Notes: a model not told the origin generated them from the sequence alone. A stretch of DNA of 64,000 nt from Nonlabens ulvanivorans (GCF_000732625.1 NZ_JPJI01000032.1:930001-994000), one strand, 5' to 3'. Counted from the first letter of the stretch, positions 34,982 through 45,305 are shown. A program made the numbers and translations.

Positions 34982-36439
34982 TTAAATTTCCTTGCGTAAG
35001 CGTGCGACAGGAATGTCTAATTGCTCTCTATATTTTGCAACAGTACGCCTTGCTATAGGATATCCCTTTTCTTTAAGCAGTTCTGCTAGTTTTTGATCGG
35101 TCAATGGCTTTCTCTTACTTTCTTCACCTATAACGGTTTCTAGTATTTTTTTAATTTCTCTAGTAGATACTTCTTCACCATCAGAATTGGTCATGGATTC
35201 AGAAAAGAATTCTTTAATCAATTTAGTACCGTACGGTGTGTCTACATATTTAGAATTTGCTACTCGTGACACGGTTGACACATCCATTCCTATTTCGTCT
35301 GCAATATCTTTAAGAATCATCGGTCTTAAATTACGTTCATCACCTGTTAAGAAATATTCTTTCTGATAATACATAATAGAGGACATAGTCATAAAAAGTG
35401 TTTCCTGACGTTGTTTAATAGCCTCAATGAACCATTTTGCGCCATCTAACTTTTGTTTAATGAACATAACGGCATCCTTTTGGGATTTACTTTTTTCTTT
35501 AGCCTCTTTGTAACCTTTTAACATGTTAGAGTAATCTCTAGAGACATGCAATTCTGGCGCGTTACGACCATTCAAAGTAAGTTCTAATTCACCATCTTTA
35601 ATACGAATTGTAAAATCAGGAACTACTTGTTCCACCATTCTGGTGCTACCACCAGCATAGGCACTACCAGGTTTAGGGTTCAAGTGTTCTATTTCTTCTA
35701 TAGCATCACGCAGCTCATCTTCATCAATATGGTATTTTTCTAGTATTTTTTTATAATGCTTTTTACTAAATGCGTCAAATGATTCACCTACTAACTTCAT
35801 CGCTAGCTCAGTGCTTTCATTATTACGCTTTCGCGAAAGCTGAATTAATAAACACTCTTGTAAATCACGAGCTCCTACACCAGCAGGATCTAGCTGTTGT
35901 ACCACTTTTAGAACTTGTTCAACTTCTAAGACATCTGTGTAGATGTTCATGGTAAAAGCGAGGTCGTCTGCGATGTCTTCCATGGATCTACGGATGTATC
36001 CACTATTATCTATGCTACCTACTAAAAATTGAGCTATTCCATAGTGTTGCTCGCTTAATCTTCTTGTATTTAATTGATCAGTTAAAGATTGTGTAAATGA
36101 TGTCCCAGAGGCATATGGAATACTTTTCTCATCGTCATCTGCACTGTAATTATTTGCTTGAGTTCTGTATTCTGGTATATCATCATCACTTAGGTATTCA
36201 TCGACGTTGATATCTGCTTCAATAGTGTCGTTCTCGTCCCCATATTCATCTTGATTAGAGAACTCATCATAATCGTCATCTAGACTGTCTTTACTATCAT
36301 CTAGGGCAGGATTCTCTTCTAACTCTTGTTTAACACGTTGTTCAAATGCCTGTGTAGGCAATTGAATCAACTTCATCAACTGGATTTGTTGAGGAGAAAG
36401 CTTTTGTGATAGCTTGAAATTTAACGACTGTCTAAGCAT
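34982..36439 (-). CDS. rpoN: RNA polymerase sigma-54 factor
   Basis: 485 residues. Region I is Q/L-rich (MLRQSLNFKLSQKLSPQQIQ), region II is a strongly acidic stretch (about 45-90), then the core-binding region and C-terminal DNA-binding region ending with the RpoN box ARRTVAKYRE (463-472). It directs transcription from -24/-12 promoters and needs an AAA+ activator, none of which is encoded in this window. An exact copy of the palindrome encodes LSRKR at about residues 200-204. The membrane-protein gene follows. Confidence 0.95.
   Translation of the reverse strand: MLRQSLNFKLSQKLSPQQIQLMKLIQLPTQAFEQRVKQELEENPALDDSKDSLDDDYDEFSNQDEYGDENDTIEADINVDEYLSDDDIPEYRTQANNYSADDDEKSIPYASGTSFTQSLTDQLNTRRLSEQHYGIAQFLVGSIDNSGYIRRSMEDIADDLAFTMNIYTDVLEVEQVLKVVQQLDPAGVGARDLQECLLIQLSRKRNNESTELAMKLVGESFDAFSKKHYKKILEKYHIDEDELRDAIEEIEHLNPKPGSAYAGGSTRMVEQVVPDFTIRIKDGELELTLNGRNAPELHVSRDYSNMLKGYKEAKEKSKSQKDAVMFIKQKLDGAKWFIEAIKQRQETLFMTMSSIMYYQKEYFLTGDERNLRPMILKDIADEIGMDVSTVSRVANSKYVDTPYGTKLIKEFFSESMTNSDGEEVSTREIKKILETVIGEESKRKPLTDQKLAELLKEKGYPIARRTVAKYREQLDIPVARLRKEI
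35827..35840. repeat. Dispersed palindrome, exact 14-bp core (in rpoN)
   Basis: GCTTTCGCGAAAGC in rpoN, read as LSRKR. Confidence 0.95.
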
Positions 36440-36543
36440 GGGATTATTAATTACCTAGTAAAAATAACAAAAGCCTTATTTATAAAGGCAGTTTGTTTAT
36501 TAAATATAAACTAATACTGGTGTAGGGTACTTAATTAAAAATA

Positions 36544-36576
36544 AAGTCCCAAAACCAGAGTATGGTTTTGGGACTT
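36544..36576 (-). terminator. Rho-independent terminator of asnS
   Basis: AAGTCCCAAAACCA/TGGTTTTGGGACTT with a 5-nt loop, followed on the minus strand by a T-rich run. Confidence 0.88.
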
Positions 36577-36599
36577 AGTAAATGTTATGCGATAATTAT

Positions 36600-38054
36600 T
36601 TAAAACTCTGCATTTCCAGGTGTTCTAGGATAAGGTATTACATCTCTAATGTTGCTCATTCCTGTAACAAACATTACTAATCTTTCAAATCCAAGACCAA
36701 AACCACTATGTGTAACACTACCGAACTTTCGTGTTTCTAAATACCACCATAGTTCTTCTTCAGGAATGCCCATGGTGTCCATTTTATCTTTAAGTACCTC
36801 ATAACGTTCTTCACGTTGTGATCCACCTATTATTTCACCTATACCTGGGAATAAAATATCCATAGCTCTCACCGTTTCACGACCTTCACTATCTGGGTCA
36901 TTTAATCTCATGTAAAATGCTTTAATGTCTGCAGGATAATCAAATAAAATTACTGGGCATTCAAAATGCTTTTCAACAAGGTAACGCTCGTGTTCACTTT
37001 GTAAATCTGCGCCCCATTCTTCAATAAGATATTTAAACTTCTTTTTCTTATTGGGCTTAGAACTTTTTAAAATATCAATAGCTTCGGTATAGGAAACTCG
37101 TTTAAAATTATTTTTAAGAATAAACTCTAGTTTCTTGCGCAACTCCATAGGGCTACGTTCAGCTTGTGGTTTACTTTTGTCTTCTTGTATTAACCTGTTT
37201 TCAAGGAAATCTAAATCGTCTTTACAGTTGTCCAGTGCATATTTTACTACTGATTTGATAAAGTCTTCTGATAGATCCATGTTTGCATCCAGATCGTTAA
37301 ATGCAACCTCAGGCTCTATCATCCAAAATTCTGCAAGGTGTCTAGAGGTGTTTGAGTTTTCTGCTCTAAAAGTAGGGCCAAAAGTATATACCTGTCCTAA
37401 TCCCATAGCATATGTCTCAGCTTCTAGTTGACCAGAAACAGTAAGGTTAGATTCTTTTTCAAAGAAATCTTGTTTGTAGTCTATGTTTCCGTCCTCATCG
37501 AGCGGTGGATTCTTTGGGTCTAAAGTTGATAATCGGAACATTTCGCCGGCTCCTTCTGCATCACTACCGGTAATTATAGGTGTGTGTGCTTGATAAAATC
37601 CATTTTCTTGAAAGTACTTGTGGACTGCAAAAGATAATGCAGCACGCACTCTCATCACTGCGCCAAAGGTGTTAGTACGCACTCTTAAATGTGCCTGCTC
37701 ACGTAGTGTTTCAAGTTTGTGACGTTTAGGAGATAGAATTGTTTTTGCAACTTCTTCTGGATCTGCTGTACCTAATATGGTAACATTTTTTGCTTGTAGT
37801 TCAACACGCTGGCCGCTTCCTGCGCTTTCTACTAGAGTACCAGTTACGGCAACCGCTGCCGCTACATTAACTTGGTCTAGAAGAGTGCGTTCAAAGTTAT
37901 CTGGCTCAATAACACACTGTAAATTATGAATGGTAGATCCGTCGTTTAATGCGATGAATCGATCGTTTCTAAAACTACGTACCCAACCTTTTACAGTAAT
38001 CTCCTGCATGCTAGGTTCTGCTTGCAATAATGCGGCAATTCTTTGATGTTGCAT
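36600..38054 (-). CDS. asnS: Asparagine-tRNA ligase
   Basis: 484 residues from the ATG at 38054. The longest frame adds 17 residues, but these span the -7 promoter box. An N-terminal OB-fold anticodon domain (ITVKGWVRSFRNDRFIALNDG) is followed by the class II catalytic core with FRAENSNTSRHLAEFWMIEPE and motif 3 GFGLGFERLVMF. It charges tRNA-Asn directly, so this organism need not rely on the amidotransferase route. Monocistronic, with its own terminator. Confidence 0.95.
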   Translation of the reverse strand: MQHQRIAALLQAEPSMQEITVKGWVRSFRNDRFIALNDGSTIHNLQCVIEPDNFERTLLDQVNVAAAVAVTGTLVESAGSGQRVELQAKNVTILGTADPEEVAKTILSPKRHKLETLREQAHLRVRTNTFGAVMRVRAALSFAVHKYFQENGFYQAHTPIITGSDAEGAGEMFRLSTLDPKNPPLDEDGNIDYKQDFFEKESNLTVSGQLEAETYAMGLGQVYTFGPTFRAENSNTSRHLAEFWMIEPEVAFNDLDANMDLSEDFIKSVVKYALDNCKDDLDFLENRLIQEDKSKPQAERSPMELRKKLEFILKNNFKRVSYTEAIDILKSSKPNKKKKFKYLIEEWGADLQSEHERYLVEKHFECPVILFDYPADIKAFYMRLNDPDSEGRETVRAMDILFPGIGEIIGGSQREERYEVLKDKMDTMGIPEEELWWYLETRKFGSVTHSGFGLGFERLVMFVTGMSNIRDVIPYPRTPGNAEF

Positions 38055-38074
38055 TCTCGATTTTTTAAGAACAG

Positions 38075-38082
38075 CAAATATA
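38075..38082 (-). promoter_or_regulatory. -7 promoter box of asnS
   Basis: TATATTTG on the minus strand, 21 bp before the ATG at 38054. Confidence 0.7.
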
Positions 38083-38133
38083 ATTTTTATGACATGGAAT
38101 GCCAATGATTATCAAAGGGATTGTTGTGATAAT

Positions 38134-38147
38134 GCTTACGCGAAAGC
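38134..38147. repeat. Dispersed palindrome, one-mismatch copy (intergenic)
   Basis: GCTTACGCGAAAGC (one T-to-A change), between the exporter stop and the asnS promoter. Confidence 0.75.
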
Positions 38148-38157
38148 AAAATATTAA

Positions 38158-40554
38158 TTACTCTTGCTCATCATCACCATCTTTATGGATGATAGGTATA
38201 GGTAGTTTCTTAAAGGTGCGCTCATTTGCAATACTACGTTCTAGTGATAAAAGCATACTAGGAAGTAATAATAGGTTAGAAAGCATTGCAAATAATAATG
38301 TGGCACTGACTAATGCACCTAGCGCCACTGTGCCGCCAAAGCTAGAAATTGTAAATGTTGAAAATCCAAAGAACAATACAATAGAAGTGTAAAACATGCT
38401 GACACCCGTTTCTCTTAAAGCTGCATAAACTGATTTCTTAACACGCCACTTATTGGCTATTAATTCTTGTCTATATTTTGCCAAGAAGTGAATGGTGTCA
38501 TCTACAGATATACCAAAGGCTATCGAGAATACTAAAATAGTTGATGGTTTTATAGGGACACCTAGGTAGCCCATTAAGCCAGCTGTAATAATTAATGGTA
38601 AAATATTAGGTACTAGCGAGACTAGAATCATGCGCACAGACTTAAACATCCATGCCATAAAGAGAGCAATAAGGATAATGGCAAGGGTAAGTGATATGAT
38701 TAAATTATTAATCAGGTAATTCGTTCCTTTTTGAAACACGAGTGCTTTACCTGTTAATAAAACTTCATACTTCTCCTCAGGGAAAACCTTAGCAATTTCA
38801 TCACGTAAATCCTCTTCTACACGTTCCATGCGATCTGTTCCCATGTCTTTCATAAACGTCGTTATGCGTGCATATTGGCCTGTACTATCTACATAGCTTT
38901 TCATAAGCATGGCATCACCACCGCTATCATCCAATAGTGTAGAAATACCAACGCGTTCATAGGTAGTTGGTAGGTCATAAAATTCTGGGTCACCACCATA
39001 AAATGCCTGTTTAGTATATTTTACTATACTTACGATAGACATAGGTCTAGACAGCTCTGGTGTTTCAATAATATGAGCCTCAAGTTCATCTAGTTTTTTA
39101 AGTGTCTTGGCCTTAGAAACTCCTTTTTTGCTTTTAGTATTTACCACTATTTCTAGCGGCATGATACCGTCAAAACTTTCTTCAAAGAATTTAATGTCTT
39201 TATAAAATTGCATAGACTTGGGCATGTCTTCTATAAGGCTACCAGAAACTCTTATTTGATACATTCCTATTATAGAAATAACTAATACAATCAAGCTGGT
39301 AATGTATATAGCAATACGATTTTCCTTTACCATGCGCTCTGTCCAGTCTACAAATGTACCTATCCAGCGCTTTCTTAAATGCTCTAGATGTCTATCTTTA
39401 GGAACTGGTAGATAGCTGTATATGATAGGGATTATCATTAAGCTTAAAAGAAAAATGGAAACGATACATATAGAGGCTACGATTCCGAATTCACTCAGTA
39501 GTGTACTGTCGGTAAAGATAAATGTAGCAAATCCACTAGCTGTAGTAAGATTAGTCATTAAGGTCGCATTACCTACTTTGGTAATCACACGTTGAAGTGA
39601 TTTAGCTTGGTTCCCATGTTCTTTAATTTCTTGTTGGTATTTATTAATTAAGAAAATACAGTTAGGGATTCCTATAACAATAATTAATGGCGGTATGAGA
39701 GCGGTCAATACAGTAATCTCATAGTTAAGCAATCCTAGAAAACCGAAAGCCCACATCACACCTATAATCACAGTGACTATAGATATAAAGGTAGCTCTCC
39801 ATGATCTAAAGAAGAAAAAGAAAATTGCTGATGTAATAAGTAGTGCTGCTAGTAAAAACATACTTATCTCATCAACTATATTCTGTGAGTTTAACGTCCT
39901 GATATATGGCATTCCAGAAACTCTTAATTCTGATAGACCGTGATTTTCTTTATAATCCTCAATAAGTGGATTGAATTTCTCAAGTACAAACTCTTTTCTG
40001 ATAGAGCTATTTACGATATCCTTTTTGATGTAAATCGCTGTTCTAAGAACTGAGTCTTTTTCACTGAATATAAGGTTGCGATAAAATGGCAACTCTCCAA
40101 ATAGCTTTGTTTTATATGCTGAGAGCTCTTCTTTAGATGTTAAAGGAGCTTTAGATAACTGCTCTATAATAAACTTAGAGGCGTCATCAGATTTTTTAAG
40201 TACTGGAAGGTTAGATGTAGATAGAACAAGTTCTACTTCATCATATTTTTCAATAGAGTCGGCAAGTGAGTTCCAAGCGTTAAAATCTTCATACGTGAGA
40301 AGGTCACTATTTTTTATACCTAGAATAATTAAGTTTCCTTCTTCACCAAATTTTTCTAGAAACTGCCTGTATTCTTGATTTACAGGATGGTTGTCAGGTA
40401 ACAGATTTGCCTCAGAATGGGTAAATCGCATATTACTCCATTGGGTAGCAAGACCGATGGTGGCCAGAATTATAAGGCCTAAAAGAATCTCTCGATTACG
40501 CAAAATGATTCTTGCGATGCCATTCCAAAACGAAAAACTAAATAACTTTTGCAT
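38158..40554 (-). CDS. RND superfamily (MMPL-type) membrane transporter
   Basis: 798 residues with about 12 membrane helices in two similar halves, each with a large periplasmic loop after its first helix. The second half carries ILVFSIAFGISVDDTIHFLAKYR, the acidic helix typical of RND proton-driven exporters, and a sterol-sensing-like arrangement. Probably moves lipids or other hydrophobic molecules; the substrate is unknown. No adaptor or outer-membrane partner gene is adjacent. 68 bp downstream of the DUF5686 gene on the same strand. Confidence 0.88.
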   Translation of the reverse strand: MQKLFSFSFWNGIARIILRNREILLGLIILATIGLATQWSNMRFTHSEANLLPDNHPVNQEYRQFLEKFGEEGNLIILGIKNSDLLTYEDFNAWNSLADSIEKYDEVELVLSTSNLPVLKKSDDASKFIIEQLSKAPLTSKEELSAYKTKLFGELPFYRNLIFSEKDSVLRTAIYIKKDIVNSSIRKEFVLEKFNPLIEDYKENHGLSELRVSGMPYIRTLNSQNIVDEISMFLLAALLITSAIFFFFFRSWRATFISIVTVIIGVMWAFGFLGLLNYEITVLTALIPPLIIVIGIPNCIFLINKYQQEIKEHGNQAKSLQRVITKVGNATLMTNLTTASGFATFIFTDSTLLSEFGIVASICIVSIFLLSLMIIPIIYSYLPVPKDRHLEHLRKRWIGTFVDWTERMVKENRIAIYITSLIVLVISIIGMYQIRVSGSLIEDMPKSMQFYKDIKFFEESFDGIMPLEIVVNTKSKKGVSKAKTLKKLDELEAHIIETPELSRPMSIVSIVKYTKQAFYGGDPEFYDLPTTYERVGISTLLDDSGGDAMLMKSYVDSTGQYARITTFMKDMGTDRMERVEEDLRDEIAKVFPEEKYEVLLTGKALVFQKGTNYLINNLIISLTLAIILIALFMAWMFKSVRMILVSLVPNILPLIITAGLMGYLGVPIKPSTILVFSIAFGISVDDTIHFLAKYRQELIANKWRVKKSVYAALRETGVSMFYTSIVLFFGFSTFTISSFGGTVALGALVSATLLFAMLSNLLLLPSMLLSLERSIANERTFKKLPIPIIHKDGDDEQE

Positions 40555-40622
40555 AGTCCTTTAACAGGGCTGCAAAGGTAGGTTTTAAAGATAGTTTATA
40601 CAGATTTTTGAGAGTATGAATT

Positions 40623-42812
40623 TTAAATTTCTAGGTAGAAAGTAAATTTAAGCGCTAGGTTGTCAGAAAATTGAGGCAAATGATAGGCGCCGTATCGATA
40701 GGTCGCGCTAATTCCAAAACCGTAAATTAATTTATTTAATTCAAAACCAGATTCTGTATAACCTTTATTAAGTCTCTTAAAATCGATATTAAGGTGATCT
40801 CCTATATCATTGAAGTCGCCAATAGCATATCGCGAGGTAATTACTAATTCTGGGTTGAGCCAAGAAGTTATATGAAATGGCGCAAAATTATGACGCATTT
40901 GTAGCGTCGCGATACGATCAGAGAAAAACTCATTAAAGTACATGGTCTCAAAACTATTTCTGCCTGCTACAGAGAACCGTTGTAGTACTTCATCTTTAGT
41001 AGGTGCGTTGGGATAAGCATGAAATAAATGACTTAACGGTACGTCACCACTTGCATAATGACCTTCTAATAAAAATGCTGTTTTAGAACCGTTTATTCTA
41101 TTGATGGTATAAGACGCTTTACCAGAAAATTTTAAATAATTAAAGTCGCTGTCTAATAATCCTTGAATTCCCTTAGTGACTTGCCCACTTAAAATTGGAT
41201 ATCCTTTTGTTGTTTCTTGGTATCCTTTAGGTGTTTTCATGAATTCACTTTTTGGACTCCAACGGGCAGCAATTGTTGCCTCAGCTAACACATAGTTGAT
41301 AAATGGATTACCATCAGGTGCAAACACATAATTTGTGGTTTGTGAAATACGCTTTCGCGAAAGCGAGAACTCACTAATCACAGATGGAAATAAGCGTTGT
41401 TGTAATGATACACCGTATTCTTTGTATAGATAAAATGTAGGGATGTTAATGAGTCGTGGTTCAAATAGTGAGTAAACTCTAGCGTCAGTTAGAAATCTAG
41501 CTCCTGCAAACTCATTAATATCATCTGTTTTATAGGCGCTAATCCATGTGTTGTTTTCTTCACTAATTCTATAACCCAAAGTAATATTATGTTTAAATAC
41601 CTTGTCTTTGGTCCCAAAGGCGCCGTAGCCACTCACTCGCCATTTCTCAGAAAATTTATCGTTGGTCGTGCCACCTACACCTATTCTGAAGGCTTCGTAT
41701 TCATTAAATTTTATAAGGTATTTAAGGTCTATATCAAAGAAGCCTACCGGATAATAACCTACCTTAAACTTTTCTATGACTTCAAGTTTCCGTGTTACTT
41801 TCTCAGCCATTACGATGCTGTCTAGCTGCATGAAGTTAGCGAGTTCTTGAGTTGTAAAAGGTTCTTCATTGCGATATGTGTCCCAATAATTGAGTGGTTT
41901 ATCAATGGAGGTTTCTGGGATTTCAATGGAAACTCCTTTTTGACCAAAATTAACCTTGCGGTTAGTTTTAAAGTTTTTTTGATACCTTTTCATTATGAGA
42001 TAAAGCTCATCGGTCTCACTATCAATATCTTTTTGCTTGCGTGTTCCTACCTCAAAACGACCACCAAAAAGCTCAATTTCTTTAATGTTATTTGTCTTTT
42101 TTATGAATAACTCACTATAGGAACAATACCATAGATGGTGTAAGGAGTCATAAACAAAATCATGTTTGGTCTCAACTCTTAAGTCCTTATAGATATTATA
42201 ATGAGCTTTTGCAATGGCTTTAGTTTCTTGGTCTATATAAAGAGTGCCTGATAGGGTAGAGATAGATGTTTCAATAGGGGCAAATCCTATAATATTAATT
42301 TTTCTATTTTCAATTAAAGTGTCACCTATCGTTTCATAATTATAACTATTGAGCCCATTATTAGAAATAGGATTGATATAATGCTGGTCAAAAACAACAT
42401 AGGTGTCTTGATATAAATTGCGTGATTGAAAATTGATGTTATAGATAGGGTAAACCGGTGTTTCAAAACCAGGCATAAAAGCCGCCGTGATAAGTTCTTT
42501 AAAACCTTGGGATTGATCGTTTACGATGTCAGATGTTTTTTCAGATAAAAAAACTCCTGTTTTAAGTAATGTTCTCCTTAGTTCTGTCTTTTTATAGCCG
42601 GAACCCGTAATAGCTTCGGGATTACCTGCTATCTTAAGGTTTTCATAGCTATCATACTGAAAGGTGTTTAAAGTCTCTAAAGGGTTGTTTACATCCTTAT
42701 TCTCAATACAAGTTTTAATTATTTCTAATGCAGGCGTCACATCTTTTTGTGCTTGAACAACGATGCTTAAAAAAAGAAAAGAAATGAAAGGCCAGTACCT
42801 CATTGAGAACAT
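40623..42812 (-). CDS. DUF5686 family outer-membrane protein
   Basis: 729 residues with a signal peptide (MRYWPFISFLFLSIVVQAQ; the Met at codon 4 is an alternative start). The mid part resembles the DUF5686 region found after carboxypeptidase-regulatory domains in TonB-associated flavobacterial proteins; here that N-terminal domain is missing. The C-terminal half has alternating beta strands ending LKFTFYLEI, consistent with an outer-membrane barrel. A paralogue with the regulatory domain lies at 59962-62487. Residues coded by an exact palindrome read LSRKR in the barrel part. Confidence 0.8.
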   Translation of the reverse strand: MFSMRYWPFISFLFLSIVVQAQKDVTPALEIIKTCIENKDVNNPLETLNTFQYDSYENLKIAGNPEAITGSGYKKTELRRTLLKTGVFLSEKTSDIVNDQSQGFKELITAAFMPGFETPVYPIYNINFQSRNLYQDTYVVFDQHYINPISNNGLNSYNYETIGDTLIENRKINIIGFAPIETSISTLSGTLYIDQETKAIAKAHYNIYKDLRVETKHDFVYDSLHHLWYCSYSELFIKKTNNIKEIELFGGRFEVGTRKQKDIDSETDELYLIMKRYQKNFKTNRKVNFGQKGVSIEIPETSIDKPLNYWDTYRNEEPFTTQELANFMQLDSIVMAEKVTRKLEVIEKFKVGYYPVGFFDIDLKYLIKFNEYEAFRIGVGGTTNDKFSEKWRVSGYGAFGTKDKVFKHNITLGYRISEENNTWISAYKTDDINEFAGARFLTDARVYSLFEPRLINIPTFYLYKEYGVSLQQRLFPSVISEFSLSRKRISQTTNYVFAPDGNPFINYVLAEATIAARWSPKSEFMKTPKGYQETTKGYPILSGQVTKGIQGLLDSDFNYLKFSGKASYTINRINGSKTAFLLEGHYASGDVPLSHLFHAYPNAPTKDEVLQRFSVAGRNSFETMYFNEFFSDRIATLQMRHNFAPFHITSWLNPELVITSRYAIGDFNDIGDHLNIDFKRLNKGYTESGFELNKLIYGFGISATYRYGAYHLPQFSDNLALKFTFYLEI
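41350..41365. repeat. Dispersed palindrome, exact 16-bp copy (in coding sequence)
   Basis: CGCTTTCGCGAAAGCG in the DUF5686 gene, read as LSRKR. Confidence 0.95.
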
Positions 42813-42906
42813 TAATATAATACTTAACTAAGTAACGATAAAAATACAAGAAGCATATGCCCTAATAAAGAATCTTATTACTTATTTAGAAATTTATCAA
42901 TCAAAA

Positions 42907-42934
42907 AAAACGCCAGCGAAATAGCTGGCGTTTT
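42907..42934 (-). terminator. Rho-independent terminator of frr
   Basis: AAAACGCCAGC/GCTGGCGTTTT with a 6-nt loop, 19 bp after the frr stop, with a T-run on the minus strand. Confidence 0.9.
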
Positions 42935-42952
42935 AATACAAAAAGTATGTGT

Positions 42953-43507
42953 TTATACTTTCATGATTTCTGCTTCTTTTACCGTTACGATTTTATCAAT
43001 CTTAGCGATATAAGCATTAGTAAGTTCTTGTACCTCTTCTTCAGATGTTTTTAATAAATCTTCTGATAAACCAAGCTTTTTCAAATCATTCATGGCAGTT
43101 TTACGATCGTTACGAACACCAATTTTGGCATCTTCACCTTCACTTTTAGATTGCTTTGCAAGATCTATACGTCTTTCTTCAGTTAATGCTGGTACGTTGA
43201 TAATAACGCTTTCTCCATTATTCATAGGATTTAAACCTAGGTTAGCATACATGATACCTTTTTCAATTTCTGTAATCATGCCTTTCTCCCATGGAGTGAC
43301 GGTGATGGTTCTGGCATCTGGAGCAGCAACATTTGCTACTTGTCCTAAAGGTGTCTGGCTACCATAATAGTCTACAAATACACTACCTAGCATTGCTGGA
43401 CTAGCTTTACCAGCACGGATATTTAATAATTGCTTTTCAAGATGTACAATGGCAGAATCCATTCCTTCTTTACAAGCATCTATAACTAGTTCTAATTCTT
43501 CGTTCAT
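42953..43507 (-). CDS. frr: Ribosome recycling factor
   Basis: 184 residues, normal length. Splits post-termination ribosomes together with EF-G. Typical sequence: HLEKQLLNIRAGKASPAML near the N terminus, GQVANVAAPDARTITVTPWE, and a C-terminal helix of the three-helix bundle. It follows pyrH by 44 bp, the usual pyrH-frr order, and ends at a strong terminator. Confidence 0.97.
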   Translation of the reverse strand: MNEELELVIDACKEGMDSAIVHLEKQLLNIRAGKASPAMLGSVFVDYYGSQTPLGQVANVAAPDARTITVTPWEKGMITEIEKGIMYANLGLNPMNNGESVIINVPALTEERRIDLAKQSKSEGEDAKIGVRNDRKTAMNDLKKLGLSEDLLKTSEEEVQELTNAYIAKIDKIVTVKEAEIMKV

Positions 43508-43551
43508 AGCTCAAATTTATACTTAACGGTTAGCAAATATATTGCCACTAT

Positions 43552-44259
43552 TTATAATTGTACTCTCGTTCCTATATTTTCACCACTTAAAACTTTCATC
43601 AAATTACCTTTCTTGTTCATGTCGAAAACGATGATCGGCAATTCATTCTCTTGACTTAATGTAAATGCTGTGGTGTCCATTACTTTTAATCCTTTACGTA
43701 AAACATCATCAAAGCTTATGAAGTCAAATTTAGTAGCATTATCATCTTTTTCTGGGTCTGCTGTGTAAATACCATCTACACGTGTACCTTTTAGAATAAC
43801 GTCTGCTTCAATTTCTATGGCTCTTAATACAGCTGCGCTATCTGTCGTAAAATAAGGGTTACCTGTTCCTCCTCCAAAGATGACTACTCGACCTTTTTCT
43901 AGATGTCTCATCGCCTTACGACGTATAAAAGGTTCTGCTACTTCATTAATCTTAATTGCAGATTGTAATCTAGTAGGTATGCCAGCATCTTCAAGCGCGC
44001 TTTGCAAGGCAAGGCCATTAATAACAGTAGCAAGCATTCCCATATGGTCTCCTTGTACACGATCCATTCCTGCACTAGCGCCAGCAACACCTCTAAAGAT
44101 ATTACCACCACCTATAACGATAGCTACTTCTATCCCTTTGTCAATAGCTTTTTTAATTTCTTGAGCATATTCTGAAAGACGTTCTGGATCAATACCATAT
44201 TGTCTATTTCCCATTAATGCTTCTCCGCTTAATTTAAGAAGGATGCGATTGTATTTCAT
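43552..44259 (-). CDS. pyrH: Uridylate kinase
   Basis: 235 residues of the amino-acid-kinase fold. Phosphorylates UMP to UDP. Motifs KLSGEALMG (9-17), [10 protein letters not shown] (48-57) and a [14 protein letters not shown] segment are typical of bacterial UMP kinase. It is followed by frr; the upstream gene is a lipoprotein that separates it from tsf. Confidence 0.97.
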   Translation of the reverse strand: MKYNRILLKLSGEALMGNRQYGIDPERLSEYAQEIKKAIDKGIEVAIVIGGGNIFRGVAGASAGMDRVQGDHMGMLATVINGLALQSALEDAGIPTRLQSAIKINEVAEPFIRRKAMRHLEKGRVVIFGGGTGNPYFTTDSAAVLRAIEIEADVILKGTRVDGIYTADPEKDDNATKFDFISFDDVLRKGLKVMDTTAFTLSQENELPIIVFDMNKKGNLMKVLSGENIGTRVQL

Positions 44260-44357
44260 AAGGTGTGTCTGAGGTTGTGCAAATATAAAGGAATTCCTTT
44301 TTGATTCAGAGTGCGATTTTAATCTTCGTGTTATTCTTGTTTAGTAATCTATTCTCT

Positions 44358-45242
44358 TTATTCGGGCCAGATCAATTTATAAAGTTCTCCGGCAACTTTT
44401 GCTTCATCATCTCCTAGTCTAACATTTACAGCTTCGCTAGTAAGGTAATAAACATCTTGGTCTTTCTGATTTTTGCCGTAATAGGCTATTGCTTCAATTT
44501 GCGCACCTTCGATAGGTAAATCTACTTTCTTAATTAGAGTGAAATTACCATCTTTAAATTTTAATTGAGCTATAAAAGGTTGAAGGCTTTGATTGTAACC
44601 ACATAACAATACTGTGTCATTATTATTAAAAGCAGCATCAGTAACGAGGCCCTTTGTATTTATTGATTGATGGCTATTTAAAGACGTATCTTGATAAAGT
44701 GGTAAGCTGTAAATTGAAGTAGTAAAATTGATCCAGTCTTTTGAAAATAAATACATCACTTCATTTATGATGATTATAGCTTCTGCATCATAAGAATGTT
44801 GTTGATTACGTTGTTTAAAATCCGTTTGTGTTGAATATGTAATGGTAGATATGTCTATATCAATATCTTCTTGCCAAATGCCGTTTTTTATGATATTATA
44901 GATTTTTAAATCTTTTCTGTCACCTAGATTATTTCCGATATCGGCAATATGTATTGCGTTGTTTGACTGAGCGATTGCTTCCCAGTCGTGATTTGCAAGA
45001 TAGTTGTATTTAATATAGTCTGTAATAATACCTGTAGTATCTAATTGATACAACATGGGCATATTACCAGAGTCATTATGAGTGATTAATTTACCGTCTA
45101 TTATAATCAATCCAGAGCTTTCATTGATTGATGGTGGTAATTCACTTACCTTTTTAAATGTAAAAGATGTAGTGTCGGGCTTAGACAGATTAGCGCAGCC
45201 AGTAACAGCTATTATTAGTAGTGGAATCAGGTATTTGAGCAT
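44358..45242 (-). CDS. Hypothetical lipoprotein, beta-propeller-like
   Basis: 294 residues with a lipoprotein signal, lipobox Cys16 (MLKYLIPLLIIAVTGC). The mature part has repeated strand-turn segments such as ESSGLIIIDGKLITHNDSG, HDWEAIAQSNNAIHIADIGNN and EAIIIINEVMYLFSKDW, suggesting a beta-propeller like those of SdiA-regulated or phytase-like lipoproteins. I do not recognise a specific function. A TACCTTTG -7 box lies 5 bp before the ATG, so the mRNA may be leaderless. It interrupts the tsf-pyrH neighbourhood. Confidence 0.78.
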   Translation of the reverse strand: MLKYLIPLLIIAVTGCANLSKPDTTSFTFKKVSELPPSINESSGLIIIDGKLITHNDSGNMPMLYQLDTTGIITDYIKYNYLANHDWEAIAQSNNAIHIADIGNNLGDRKDLKIYNIIKNGIWQEDIDIDISTITYSTQTDFKQRNQQHSYDAEAIIIINEVMYLFSKDWINFTTSIYSLPLYQDTSLNSHQSINTKGLVTDAAFNNNDTVLLCGYNQSLQPFIAQLKFKDGNFTLIKKVDLPIEGAQIEAIAYYGKNQKDQDVYYLTSEAVNVRLGDDEAKVAGELYKLIWPE

Positions 45243-45246
45243 AATA

Positions 45247-45254
45247 CAAAGGTA
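45247..45254 (-). promoter_or_regulatory. -7 promoter box of the lipoprotein gene
   Basis: TACCTTTG on the minus strand, 4 bp before the ATG; leaderless start predicted. Confidence 0.5.
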
Positions 45255-45279
45255 AAAATAAGATAGATATAACAGTTTC

Positions 45280-45293
45280 GCTTTCGCGAAAGC
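45280..45293. repeat. Dispersed palindrome, exact 14-bp core (intergenic)
   Basis: GCTTTCGCGAAAGC between the tsf terminator and the lipoprotein promoter. Confidence 0.95.
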
Positions 45294-45305
45294 AAAATTA
45301 TAAAC

